From contig JAAMPI010000259.1 of NCBI GenBank assembly GCA_013054445.1, positions 1-46,900 on the forward strand: a DNA stretch of 46,900 nt, read 5' to 3'. A model generated the notes under the pieces. The model was not told the DNA's origin and did not search any database. It worked only from the letters and a program-made list of their open reading frames with translations. Below are positions 7,561 to 18,915 of this stretch, piece by piece (the first letter of the stretch is position 1; every line of letters starts with the position of its first letter). This DNA is from Cudoniella acicularis. Its lineage: Eukaryota; Ascomycota; Leotiomycetes; Helotiales; Helotiaceae. A program made the position numbers and the translations under genes.

Positions 7561-9248
7561 ATTGACGGCCGCAAGCAAAGGCCTACTTCTGATCCTTTGG
7601 CGGGACGATGGACGCCAGCTATGCGGAGGAGTGGGTCGCGGGAGAGCTTCCAAGGTTGAACGTTGGCTGAGGGCCGGCGGCTGGAGTCTGTGGTGGATGA
7701 ACGACCGTTTCGGGCAGCCGTGTGCTGGGGGATGGTGTGTCAGTCGACGACGCAAAGGCCGAGTCTCGAGCTCTGGCTTTGGAAAGGAACGAGGACGCTC
7801 TCAACTTGATGCGGTCAACGAGGCTGATGTGTATCAGTGGTTGTGCTTGCCGGTCGCCGGTGGGCGGGGCAGCCAGATGGCTGATGGCGGCGTGGGAGGA
7901 AGACGATTGGTGCTATGGTTCGAGGGCTGGCGGACGGTGGGTGGTATCAGATATGACCGTCCTCGAACTGTCACAGAATAGGCAGAATGTGCGACTGGTG
8001 CTGCTGGCGCTGCTGGCGCTGCTGCTCAATAACCCAGGCAAGGAAGAATGCTTTGGATAGAGAATACAAGGACAACGTGGGCTTGGGTGCGCGAGGGTCA
8101 AGACGCGTGTATTTAGGTGAGCGGCTGCTCCCGAGTCTGATGCCTGCGTCATCGAGCCATGGCCACCAGGCCCCTCCAACACTGCTGTCAGACCTCGCTT
8201 TTTACTCTTCACTCCCGAACTTCTTCACTACAAGCACAGGCTACACAGCACCCAGCACATCTCTTGCAACGTGGAGGCAGAGGTCCGCGTCGACAGCTTC
8301 TGAATCCCCTCAAGCCTCCTGCAGACCATCACATTGGTCGTCGCCCTGCAGATGGTCCCGGAGAGCGTGCATAAGCGGAACATCGCGGCATAAGCGGGCA
8401 AGCGTTTCTTTCCCTTCCACCCCCTGTTCACAGCACATCCAGACCTGCACATTCAGTATCTTTGCATGTGCTCTCCATGCGTTGTTGTCTTGGAACCAGG
8501 TTGTGGGGGAAATCCCTCGCCAGCACGTCTAGAAGAGGAGAAAGATCGGGCCACAAGATGATCTCCGCGGCTTCCGATAAGATAGGTTAGATTTTCCGCC
8601 AGTTGTTCAGTGTTTCTAGGTCCATGATATACCGGTATCTAGCTTTGATATTGAGGGCTCTTTCGGAACAGCAAGGCTGAAGCTTCCCAGAGGCTCAGAA
8701 TCCTTCAAGGACCCCTCTTTTAAGGGACTCGGAGTGGGGTTTATTTAGCCGGAGCTCTATTACCCGCTGCTTTAAATACACCACCTGTCCTCGAGGCTGA
8801 CGACGAGCTTACTTTAAGCTTAAACACAAGAGGTACATCAGAGAGGCACATCAGAGAGACGCAGGAAAGAGGCAGTCTCTTTTCTTGCAGCGGGAACTTA
8901 CCGCAAGGCGGTATGTGCCGTTGATGTAAGACGTGCTTTTCTTTTGAATCTTCATGTTATTGGCGCTGCTTTGCGAAATCACAAACAGCATAAAGCAGCA
9001 TCTCCTCATTGGCCGAGGTAGTTGAGGAAGCTTGACGTCGAGCGAGCCGGATACCAATCACCATCTCAAGAACAGCAAGTGGCTCAGTCCGGGTTCCCAA
9101 GACATTCATTCAAATGATCCTCGTCAAGAAAACCATCCTTTTGAAACCGTTTGCGAAAGCCTCCTTACGCCACACCCACAAATTTACCCCACCTTTTACT
9201 CTCAGACCTCATCTCAATCTCACAACCATTCGTCTCCAGATCCGAGCC
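7561..9248. other. Divergent intergenic region with no supported gene
   Basis: 1.7 kb between the WBP2-like gene (minus) and the RraA-like gene (plus), so it should hold both promoters. Overlapping open frames occur on both strands but none has a recognisable domain or consistent splice sites. The best candidate is 8159-8374 (plus, 71 codons), which starts MATRPLQHCCQTSLFTLHSR and is rich in Arg and Ser with few acidic residues, like a mitochondrial presequence. It ends without any identifiable mature domain, so I do not call it a gene. Confidence 0.4.
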
Positions 9249-10118
9249 ATGGCAACCCAATCTCAGATTGAAGCACTGAAGAAATACACAGCATGTGACA
9301 TAGCCGATGCTCTTCTGAAGCTCAAAGTGCCCAACGCGGGCTTCCTTCCCGATCTAAAACTCCACGCACCACCACCCGCATCACTTAAGGAGAATATCAC
9401 CATCGCACCAGCTTCCACAGTTATATTTGTCCCAAAGAGCGGCGGAGAAACTTCTTTGCTTCCCGCTGGTAATATTCCGTCTGACAAGCATTATGTTGAT
9501 CTTACGGAGCCGGGAACAATTGTGGTTATGAGCCAGCCGGAAGGACAGAAGTGTGCGATTCTGGGTGGCATTATGGCCTTAAGGATGAAGGTTTTGGGGG
9601 CACGAGGCGTTGTTGTTAGCGGGAGAGTGAGAGATGTGGTTGAGTTGGGTTCGACTGGCTTGCCTGTAAGTCTTTCATTCCCTTTAACTTCACAACAATT
9701 ACAAACTTCTAAGTTTCAAAACTGCTACTTTTCTCTTCCGACATTTTTTATACCTTTCTATATTCCCTATTTTTTTCCATATAAAAAGGAAAAAGAAAAC
9801 ACTTTTTCTTATTCCCCCAAAAACATCAACTAATCACCCCTCCAGATCTGGGCCAAAAGCACCTCAATCGTCGGCACAGGCGCCGAAGCCAAACCCCACG
9901 CGCTACAAGTACCCCTAAAAATTGGTGGGACCATAGTCAACCCAGGCGATCTCGTCTTCAGCGATGCAATAAACGGCGTCGCCGTTATCCCCATCTCAAA
10001 AGTACCCGAAGTCTTGGAACTCCTGCCTAAGCTCGTGGAAGCTGATGAGCGTGTGAAGGAGGATGTGGAGAGGGGTGTTGAGGTCATGGAGGCTTTTAGA
10101 CGGCATAGAGGGACTTAG
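9249..10118 (+). CDS. RraA-like / 4-hydroxy-4-methyl-2-oxoglutarate aldolase family protein
   Basis: Two exons, 9249-9665 and 9846-10118, with a 180-bp T-rich intron (CCT|GTAAGT ... CTCCAG|ATC), giving 229 residues. The family signature is clear: CDIADALLKLKVP near the N-terminus and ILGGIMALRMKVLGARGVVV followed by SGRVRDV, the G-G-x-x-A ... G-x-R-D motif that binds divalent metal and substrate in HMG/CHA aldolases. The C-terminal part (VNPGDLVFSDAINGVAVIP) is also typical. Fungal members are mostly uncharacterised; class II pyruvate aldolase or oxaloacetate decarboxylase activity is a family expectation, not shown. An in-frame ATG at 9114 would add 45 residues rich in Lys/Arg/His and free of acidic residues, which could be a mitochondrial targeting extension. 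I prefer 9249 because it precedes the conserved domain directly. Confidence 0.85.
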
Positions 10119-10298
10119 CAGGATTTTGGGTAAAACTTATTTATTTCCTTACAGAGAACTTGCTTTGAGATTGTAGTTGAATTGCTAGGTTCTAAATGTA
10201 AATGTAATTAATTATCCCACTAATCTTCAACAATTCAACCAACCAACCAATCCCATTTTTCTCTTGAAATTTTTTCTTTTCCTTTTTCTTTTTCATCC

Positions 10299-10560
10299 TA
10301 ACGAACAGGGTGTCAGAAGTCCGTGCGTTCAGGTCATTTTCAGGCATTTTTCAGGCTTCGCGATCCCGCTTACAGGCCTTTAAAAACGAGTCATAGCAAT
10401 CACTTAAAAGTTATAAAATAACTAAGAACAATCATTATTTACGATTTAGGAATTAATAATTCAAGAAGCTAAACTAAAATTTTACGATTTAAAAGGATTA
10501 ACTTTTTATTTAGTAGTAAAATACCCTAAACGCACAGACTCTTGACACCTAGTTCGTAAC
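10299..10560. mobile_element. Small TIR element (MITE-like), about 260 bp
   Basis: The left end (10299-10341: TAACGAACAGGGTGTCAG, then AAGTCCGTGCGTTCAGG) pairs inverted with the right end (10520-10560, whose reverse complement begins TTACGAACTAGGTGTCAA, then GAGTCTGTGCGTTTAGG). The repeats are about 40 bp and most differences are transitions. The AT-rich interior has no coding capacity. It was probably mobilised by a DNA transposase elsewhere; the exact ends and target duplication are unclear. Confidence 0.65.
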
Positions 10561-10670
10561 CAGGTTCAGCTTGAAAACTTTTTTCACTGGAATTGAAAAA
10601 TTGAAATTAGATAGCTTAGCAAGTGGGTGGCTTGTTACGAGCACGACTGCTAATGTAAAATGATGTACCT

Positions 10671-10885
10671 TATAGATTGACGAGAGTCGGTTTACGCTAT
10701 ACCTGATAAAAGTTCTAAATTATCTACAGATATAGAGATATTGAAAAGCCAGTACTCGAGTAGTGGCCTAATTAATCTTTTTATCTATATTCTAGAGATC
10801 GGATTACGTATTTATACTAAACGAAGCATTCACTAACTTTCTATATTAGGTGGGTATAGCGCAAACCGACTCTCGCCAATTTATA
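10671..10885. mobile_element. Second small TIR element (MITE-like), about 215 bp
   Basis: The left end (10671-10713) reads TATAGATTGACGAGAGTCGG then TTTACGCTATACC. The reverse complement of the right end (10848-10885) reads TATAAATTGGCGAGAGTCGG then TTTGCGCTATACC. Three transitions separate the arms. A TA dinucleotide borders both ends, as expected for Tc1/mariner-type targets. There is no coding capacity and the repeats are unrelated to those of the element at 10299. Confidence 0.7.
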
Positions 10886-11181
10886 GGAAATTTTCATGAA
10901 GCAAAATGCAAATTGGCAATAAGATAAACCATGAATAAGATCTCTACAAAAAAAAAAGGATAAGTAAAGTATTTATCCGAATTCATTTGATTTTTCTTTC
11001 GTGCTTAAATGTAAGCTTGCTTGTTTGCTATTTTATCTGCCTTTCTAAATGCGATGCAATTCCAAGCCATGCAATGCAATGCAAAATATTTCGTAACTCA
11101 TCACTCACTCTATTCCATAGAATCAGTCCTCACCGGGTTCATCAGAATCTCCATCCCCATCACTTGCGCTCGATTCAGACA

Positions 11182-14100
11182 TTATCCTCCTCCCAACACC
11201 CCTACCCTGACCTTTACCCCCGGATTTCCTCCTACCTTTACTTTCGCCCCTTTCACTCTCAACATCATCCCCCACTCGCATCCATACCCTCCGCCCCCCT
11301 TCTCTCCAGCCTTCCTCCCCGCTTTCTCCAGCTCAAGCGCCGCATCAGTCCAACTTTGCATCCCAGTATTAAGCACAAACTGCGCATTAAGCTTCGACCC
11401 AAAATACCTATCTCTCCTCGTCGTACTCCTTGCTCCCCCTTCAAGCGCCGACATCGCCGCTCTTGTCGTCCTCATCCTTTTGCCTTTCCTCCCGCCTTCG
11501 CTCAAGAGATTACTGAGCCTCGCTCTGTCTTGCTGTAGTCGGGCGTCGCAGGCTACGATCGAGCGGACGTAGGGTGCGAGATCTGTTGTGATGATGTTGA
11601 ATGTGCGGTCGAATGACGAGGCTTCGAGGGTGGTTGTGCTTTGGAACAGGGTTTTCTCGGGCTCGGAGACGGGATCGAATGCTAAGCTGAAGTCACGACG
11701 GCAGATGGTTGATTCAGGAGAGGTGACTCGTTCAGTAATTAGGTGGATGATATCCGCTTCACTTGGCCGGTCGAGTTCGGTGGGAATTTCGAAACCATGT
11801 TTGGCATGTTGGTCGATATGAAGGTACTTTCTTGCTCGAGATTTCATCCATAAAGAAATATCCTCGGTGAGAGTACTGAAGTCTACAAGTGGCGAGGCTT
11901 CGATAACTTGGTGGGCGAGAATATAATCTTCTCGTGCCTTAGTCGATAGTGCTGGGAGATTGACATCCACGAGAACCTGTAATCTTTAGCTTAAAACTGA
12001 ATACGGAAATTCGTAGTAGTCATACCTGGTTTTCTGGCGCAAATGTCCGGCCAGAGCAAAGATCTGCTGCGCTCATAGCATCTGCAAAATCCTCGTAGAT
12101 CCCCAGAGCAGCCTGATCATCCACTTTACCATTGGACAACTTTTGGAACTTGCCTGCCCACGATTCCAAGTCTAAGGTCTTTTGCCAATCCCCTACATCG
12201 AGGTGGAATCCGTCCCAAGCTTCATGAAGTATCTCTTCTTCAATATCAAGATAATGCGAATGACTTTCAAGGACATCTTGGGACAACCAACCCATTCCGG
12301 TCTCATATGTTCCTTCGCTGACGACTCGGATAATCTCGCCATCCTCATTCACATCACCACCTTTAGGCCAACGAGGATAAAACCAATCAAGACCATTTTT
12401 ACAATCACCAATGGCAAATTGACACCAGAAATTTAGCTCTGTCAGCGAGGACCTGAGATCCAGGTCACGGCTTTCATACAAGGCCTTAACTGCATCGCGT
12501 CGAATGACATGCCCCTCACAAGCAGCTACTAACAGCAGGTAGTCCACTGCGAGATCAATAGGTGGAGGATTGAAACGTATGATTGCATAGAGCAAGAGTG
12601 ATTGTATAGGTATCGCAGATTCGTTGTTGCAAGTTATTATAACCGGCCGTTTAGATTGCGCAACTAATGGTATGATCGTTGCCCAAAATTGTTTATCTTC
12701 TTCGTAAAGTATGTCGGCTTCCTCAATTAAAATTAATGACTGTTTCTGCTTCTTGGCTGGCGCTTTCGGGACCATATCCTCTATTTTCGTTGCGGTTTTC
12801 ATCGAAACTGGCAATTGTTTCTTGGGCTTTGGCTTCGGTTTCGATTCTTCTTTTGGCTTGAAGAAAGAATTCATGGTCCCTTGTCGCCCACTTTTGAGGT
12901 CTTTTTCGAAGGCTTCGTCGAGGCGCTCATTATCCTCATCCGCCTGGGTCTGAGCGTGCGATTGCTGGACGAGATGATTTCGTGTCATGTCCCCGACTTT
13001 TTCCAAAATATCTTTTCCACTACGTCGACTGCTTGAATTGATCTCAAAGATCTCAAAGCCCAACTCCTTTGCAACAGCATATACAGAGGCAGTCTTGCCA
13101 CATCCATGGGGTCCACTCATTACAATGGCATTAGTCAATCTTGCAGATTCTTTTGGTCCTCTAGCAACATCACCAGCTCGAATAACTGTTTTCTTGAGCA
13201 ACGCGGGGCCACCAAAAGCTGAAATGTCCTCTTCGGGATCGGTTATCTCATCCATATCATTGTCTTCCTCATCACTCGATACCACAAATCCATCAAGCTT
13301 TTTAGACTTGCGTTTTCGTTTCCCATTTGTCTCGGCCTTTGAACCTGACCTAGAAAGGGAGGAGCCACGACTCCTAGGCTTTTCTCCTGCTCCACTTTCT
13401 ACAGACTTTACAACCAATGTTTGTAGCCAGTCCTTCAATATCAAAGCTTCCCGGCCACTTTGTAAAACTTCCGATGCACACTTCGGAGAATACTTCTGTG
13501 TCCAAGATTGAGTTTCACATTGGCCCTGATCAAAAGCGGACAAGGAAGTAGCAATCGAGTTGTAAGTTCTCAATAATGCTGGATGAGTTTGTGATTGAGA
13601 GGGGGGGTTTTCTATAACACCGTCCTCGGTCGAGCCTAGTGGTGCCGGTCTAGGAGGTAAGAGCTTTGAACGTAATTCCTTACATACTCGGCGTTGAATC
13701 GCACTTCCACCTTCATAATGCTTGGCTGGTATCCGTAGGCAAGGGGGAACAGGAGGGAACTCGTCTGGGTTTATTTCCCGTATGCTTTCTATGACACTGG
13801 GGATGGCCAATTCATCTCTCAATGACCTTATTACGTCCTCACGGGTCTGAACTACAATAGCCTGATATTTTGCCTTCTTTGTTTTGGGTTGTATCTTTGA
13901 CAGGTGATCAAATGGTGTTTGAGAGAGCTCAGAGGCGGGCGGATTTCCTCGGACATGAATCATGCCTTGCCAAGGCCAGGCTGGCTCGATGGCACCAGGA
14001 AACTTGAGAATTCCTGCAGATTTGCCAAAACCCGAAAACATTGGGGCTGCTGATTTGGGCGGGGTAGCGGGTCGTCCAAGAGTCCGAGTTCTAGTTCTGC

Positions 14101-15237
14101 CCGCATTTGGCTGTGCCGTAGCATTCCCAGCGTCTGGAATCACAGGCTGTGGATTGTCCTCTTTTGGTGCCACTGTTTTCATCGCGGCCTTGCCTAAAAA
14201 TAATGGGTGGACTGGTTTTGGAGGATTTGATGTAGCTGGTTTGACGACTTTTTGCTGGGTTTTGTTTTGGGAAATCCTGAGACTTGATTTGGGACTGTTC
14301 AAGATCTGATCAATCTTCAAGCCAACCTCAAATGGGAGATGCTGGACTTCGCCATAACGAATAACAACCAATTGAGACTTGGGCGGGCTCCCAGATGCAG
14401 TTTTGGAAACGGTGGTTTTCTTTGCCGGTGGAGATCCAATTGTTCCAGTCTTTGGGTTGAATTTAAGGATTTTCTTCGGCCTGCTATTGGTTTGGTCGTT
14501 GGAGTTTGGTTCGAGTTCGAGAGGGTGATCCTTAGAACCAGATATAATTTTCGAATCGTCAACGGGAGTTTCGGTCGTCATAACTGTTGCTTTGCTTGGC
14601 TCCTTTCCTAAAACCTCCAATGCCTGACTGCGGTTGAGTTCATCCAATATGCATACCACTCCCACCTTTGCGTTTCCTGGAGCAGAAAGTCTGTTAAAAG
14701 CAGCTGGTATCATCTGTGATGCTGATGGATCCTTGGGCTTCGGCTTCGCAGATTTTTGAATCGGCGGTGCTCCTCCCTTTGCATCCTTCGCCTTGGCCGG
14801 CCTCCCACGTTTTGCTCCCTGGCCCAGCCTTTCCTCTGCAAAATTGTTCTCCTCGACATAATCTAAATCGTCATCGTCGTGCCCCAGTGAAGCTGTTTTT
14901 TGCCGCTTTTTCCTTCCTTCGTTGGGATCAACTTCAAGTAATTCCGCTTGCACATGCTCCTCCTCTAGGGCCGCTGTTATATTCGAATCTTTAATCGCTG
15001 AGCCTTTCTTCGGCTTTCTGTTTGGTTGGGCTGAGGCCTTCTTTGTGATTTTCTGTGATTGTGGTTCAATATTTACGGGTCGAATTTGTACCTCGATATT
15101 TTCTGAATTGACATCCTGGGTTCCTAAAATTCCATCAATACCGCACCAGTTGAACAAGAATGGAGCAGGTCTAGTGTACTTGATTGCTTCTGGAACAGAG
15201 GGTAGACCTTTTTCTTCCCCTCATTCAACTCCCCCAT
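11182..15237 (-). CDS. ELG1: Elg1/ATAD5-like subunit of the alternative RFC (PCNA unloader)
   Basis: Large subunit of the RFC-like complex that unloads PCNA after replication, acting in the nucleus. Three exons on the minus strand: 15237-15180 (MGELNEGKKKVYPLFQKQS), 15123-12026 and 11976-11182. The introns are 56 bp (GTACAC ... TTTTAG) and 49 bp (GTATGA, GCTAAAG branch, ACAG), giving 1316 residues. The N-terminal half is low-complexity and basic; VYPLF at residues 13-17 could be part of a PCNA- or SUMO-binding start region. After WTQKYSPKCASEVLQ comes the AAA+ module: Walker A GPHGCGKTAS (about 690), INSSSRRSGKDI, and Walker-B-like LILIEEADILYEED (about 815), then VIITCNNESAIP. ATPase-domain position and Elg1-type spacing separate it from Rfc1 (no BRCT) and Ctf18. 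The first-exon start is supported by the phase match across the intron. Confidence 0.85.
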
Positions 15238-15648
15238 TGTCATTGTAGCCAGAGCTGCCATCCGACGTTGGTAAGGCAGGCAACGCGAGATTCACGCGTT
15301 CTCAAACTTCAATTGTCAAGCTGCCATCCCTTTGTGATAGATGAAGATGTGTCCCGAATAATTAGAGTGCTGGCGGCATAAAAACCAAAATATCTTGAAC
15401 AAAAATGCTTAATTTGGAGTAATGGAACGAAATAGAGAGTAAACGGAGGGAACGCGAATTTTGGTGATGCCGAGAGGTCGCGTTGGACGCGATTACCACT
15501 TTACTTCTCCGGCTGCCGTAGCTAGCGCAGAAGACCCCTGCACCGAAATTGTGAACTTTTTGATCGCCAAAATATTTTTGATAGTTCGCTCGAATTCAAC
15601 CAAGCAAACGCTTGTGTCAACACGACTGGACCACGATAAACTCTCGTC
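15238..15648. promoter_or_regulatory. Shared promoter between ELG1 and the UTP8-like gene, with ACGCG motifs
   Basis: A 411-bp divergent intergenic region. It contains a full MluI cell-cycle box ACGCGT at 15294-15299 and ACGCG cores at 15283-15287, 15452-15456 and 15487-15491. MCB elements bound by MBF drive G1/S expression of replication genes in fungi, which would suit ELG1. The motif positions are seen; regulation is inferred. Confidence 0.5.
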
Positions 15649-18504
15649 ATGTCGTCAAAATTTTCCCTTCAACAGCCATACGTGGTGGCCCCTCTACCTC
15701 GGCCCATTGATCTCAAACATGGGCGCTATGTTGTTGGCGATGTTTATGGAGGGGCACCGGGCGCAAAGAAAAGAAAGAGATCAGAATTGGCTGTAGGAAT
15801 TGATGGAGAGGGTGTGAATTTGTACGATGTAAAGCACCCTTCAGCCAGCAACCTTTAAAATGCGAATACAGTCTGACTTCTCTAGATATCATCCTCTAGG
15901 TTGATCACTTCCTACGCTCTGCCTCCCCAGTCGTCCTTCACCTGTCCTCCAAGCTCTCTAAGGACCCGTATATCCAAAAAGAAAGTCGAACGACGAACAT
16001 ACGTCTCTACAATAGGCACTCAAGCTCAAATCACCCTATTTCGCGATTTTACAGAAGGCCTTAACCCAATGAGCTCTTCTACAGCAACACACATCGTTGA
16101 AAAGCCTGGAAATTCGGTTGTCTCCCTGAATACAACTGCCACAACGCTAGGTCCAGAAGCCTCGCCAAGTTCTTCCGATTTGATCGTGGTTAGAAGAGAC
16201 GGAGAGATACAATGTTTAGATGGAGAAACCCTGCAGGAGAAATGGGTATCCCCTCCCAGTGCTCTGGTTCAAGGACAAAATCAAGAGCATTTACGGGAAG
16301 CTGAAATCGAATTTGTACACCTTACAAATGCCTATGCAGCAATTCAAGGCATCTTTAAGGGACGCAGAGATGCCTTTGCGATGTTTCCACAAGAAATTTC
16401 CGAGGATGGATTTAATCCAGACCTGCTTATTCTCATCTCTCGGATCAAGAAATCAACATCAGCCCGCAGACTGCACCTCGTTGCTCTTCCGAGAAAATCC
16501 TCCTCGAATTCGATCGTGAATGGATCCCGGCACTCAGTTCAGTCCCTGCTATTTTCGAGCTTTATACCCGAAGAAACTCATGTGGATGAAGAAGGATCAA
16601 GTTTCAACATTCAGGTTTCGTCTGGAACCTTACAACAATTGCATAGAAACACGCTTACAACATTCAACCTGACCGAAACGGGCCCTAAAGAGAATTCGAG
16701 CTTGATTGTAGGCGCCGCTGAATCCTTTTTGAGGCTCTCGAATACATCTGTGATAGTGTCTTCCAACGATTCCCTCTCTGTTTACAGTCCCAAATATCAG
16801 TCAATTTTAGCTACAATCGAGGTTGATATCAGCAACAAGGATTCATCTAAACGAAAACGAGGCGAGGAGGATATATCCAACTCCCCACAACACTGCCATC
16901 TCGTTTCATATTTTCCCAAAATTGGCACAGTACTTGCCATCGCAGATAGTAACCTAATTGCGGTACAGGTTGATGGGCATCAGGATCGTCTGGGAAGACC
17001 TCGTGCGGCCGGATTACTTATTGATTCAATTGGTCGTGCCGCACCCAAACAGAAACGATCAGAAGGGGAGAAGAAAGTTGCGTGGAAAATCGAGTCAGAA
17101 ACAATGGCAGCATATTTACCTGGTTCCATCGGCACGACAAGTGAACCTTGGGCTGAACAGATTAAAAGCCTCGAGAGTGCATTTTCCAGCGCGAATGCAA
17201 AGGAGTTCGACGAGTTGATCGCAAAAAGGCTCCGGATATCTGGAAAGCAAGATGTAAAGCCTCTGGTAAACGGTGCCACGACAAAACCCACCTCAAGTAA
17301 AAAGGCCCCGGAAGTTGATCGGTGTTGGATCATGTACGCACTCAGCAAAATCTTCGATTGGAATGATGCAGAAGTATTGGAGCACAAGCTCTCTATATCA
17401 TTTTATCCCCCAACTGCTTTTCTCTGGTTGCTAGAGAATGGACATGTGACGGTAGCAAATGTGGAAGCGGCACTGAGGATCAATCACAGCATCTCGTTGG
17501 AGTCTGTTCCTGCTGGCGAATTGGTGAACGCCCTGGTTGAGATAAATCCCGACATGGATCTATTACTTGCTCTTCTCGGCAAAAACTACCTGGGAGCTGC
17601 CGACCTTTTATTTGCTATTCGAGTTTTGATGGAGAGTCTTGAAATGCTTGGCGACAACTTACGCTCAAAACAAAGACTCCTTACGAATGGGGAAGACAGT
17701 GAACATGTGAATGGTGATATCGAGGAGCATTTGGAGAAGCTGGAGGCTGAGGTTGAAAATGATTTGGAGCTTGCAGAGTACCAATTGGGCCCTGGTTCAG
17801 GTGTTCGAGGCCAGGCATTGAGCCTAGCACTTTCGAAACTCTACATCTGCCCAACCAACACGATCGTCCACGCTCTGCAGACGACCTTCACAAGCCAGGA
17901 GATCGTATGCTTGATCTACTTGCTCAGATTCGAACTTGCACGAGGTGCCTGGACCTCAAGATACCTCGACACTGATCAATCAGAATTCGTTGATGACGAT
18001 GCCGAAGTTCCAGGTAGTGCCCTTATGCTCATAACCAGTCTTCTAAACAATTGCATTGATGCGATTGGGGCGGGTGGTTGGTTGGCGGGCGACGCAAGAT
18101 TGGTGAAGGGTGATCCATTCGAGGCCGAGGAACTTATTGGGAGTCTCAAGCTTGAGGTTAGTGCGGCACTGGAGGGCATTGAAGAGGCTACCTATCTGAA
18201 AGGCTTGACATCGGAGATGATACGATATGGTGACGCTGTACAGAGAGCCCTGCCTAAAGAATTCTTCGACAACGAGACGCAAACTGGTACCCCTGCAAGG
18301 AAGAAGAGGAAGGTGAAGCCAATCACTTTACAAGCAAGAGATGAACAATTCCGGCTTTTGCCTATGGGCTTGAAAGCGGAGCAGCAAATTACACGACTCA
18401 AAGTTGGTGCAGGTGGAGAGGTCACCAAGCGGACTGCAAGAGATATTGGGAATCTAAAAAGTAAGAAGGTGGGGAAGTACTCGTTGGAAAGGATCATCAT
18501 CTAA
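15649..18504 (+). CDS. Utp8-family nucleolar protein (U3 snoRNP/t-UTP component)
   Basis: Two exons, 15649-15828 and 15886-18504, with a 57-bp intron (GAT|GTAAAG, CTGAC branch, CTCTAG|ATA), giving 932 residues. The N-terminus MSSKFSLQQPYVVAPLPRPI, the VVGDVYGG and LAVGIDGEGVNLYD segments and the following SYALPPQSSFTCPPSS read like the start of a WD-type beta-propeller, as in fungal Utp8 proteins. The middle has acidic and basic low-complexity loops (KRKRGEED). The C-terminal half is helical and ends with ARKKRKVKP, an NLS-like block, and KSKKVGKYSLERIII. Utp8 belongs to the t-UTP subcomplex needed for rDNA transcription and early 18S pre-rRNA processing, and in yeast also for tRNA export. 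I base the family on overall resemblance, not on a unique motif, so another nucleolar propeller protein remains possible. Confidence 0.65.
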
Positions 18505-18843
18505 GCCTGTACAAGTCCACAATTCATAAGCTACCAACTACTTTTTACCAATTTCATTTAACAAGTGCAAAACTTTCAGACATAGGTGTCTCCCATGATT
18601 GGGGCACTTCTCGAAGGTGGGATGAGCTAGTGAAGCCTCCTCTACTAAGCCTTACACGTGACCCGTCTTATCTTTTGCAATTGGCCGATCGGAAGTGTTG
18701 AACCATTGACAGCAAACAACATTCTTCTGACTCACGAAAACGGCAATCCTTCCTTGCCTCACTGACGTGGCTCAAGTTCCTTGATGTTATTTCGAATATT
18801 GTGTGATAGAGGACTTCACATCGTTTTTTGAGCTCAAAGTATT

Positions 18844-18905
18844 GTAAGAATGTTGCCACTCAGCTGCAACAACATCATTGCAGATTTACTAACACACTTT
18901 TGTAG
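18844..18905 (+). other. Probable 5' UTR intron of the copper amine oxidase gene
   Basis: GTAAGA at 18844, a perfect TACTAAC branch and TTGTAG ending at 18905 define a 62-bp intron ten bases upstream of the chosen ATG at 18916. Confidence 0.6.
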
Positions 18906-18915
18906 GTATCACAGA

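Noticed and set aside
8159..8374. Short frame with a mitochondrial-presequence-like start
   Set aside because: Ends without a mature domain, and I could not find a downstream exon that continues it.
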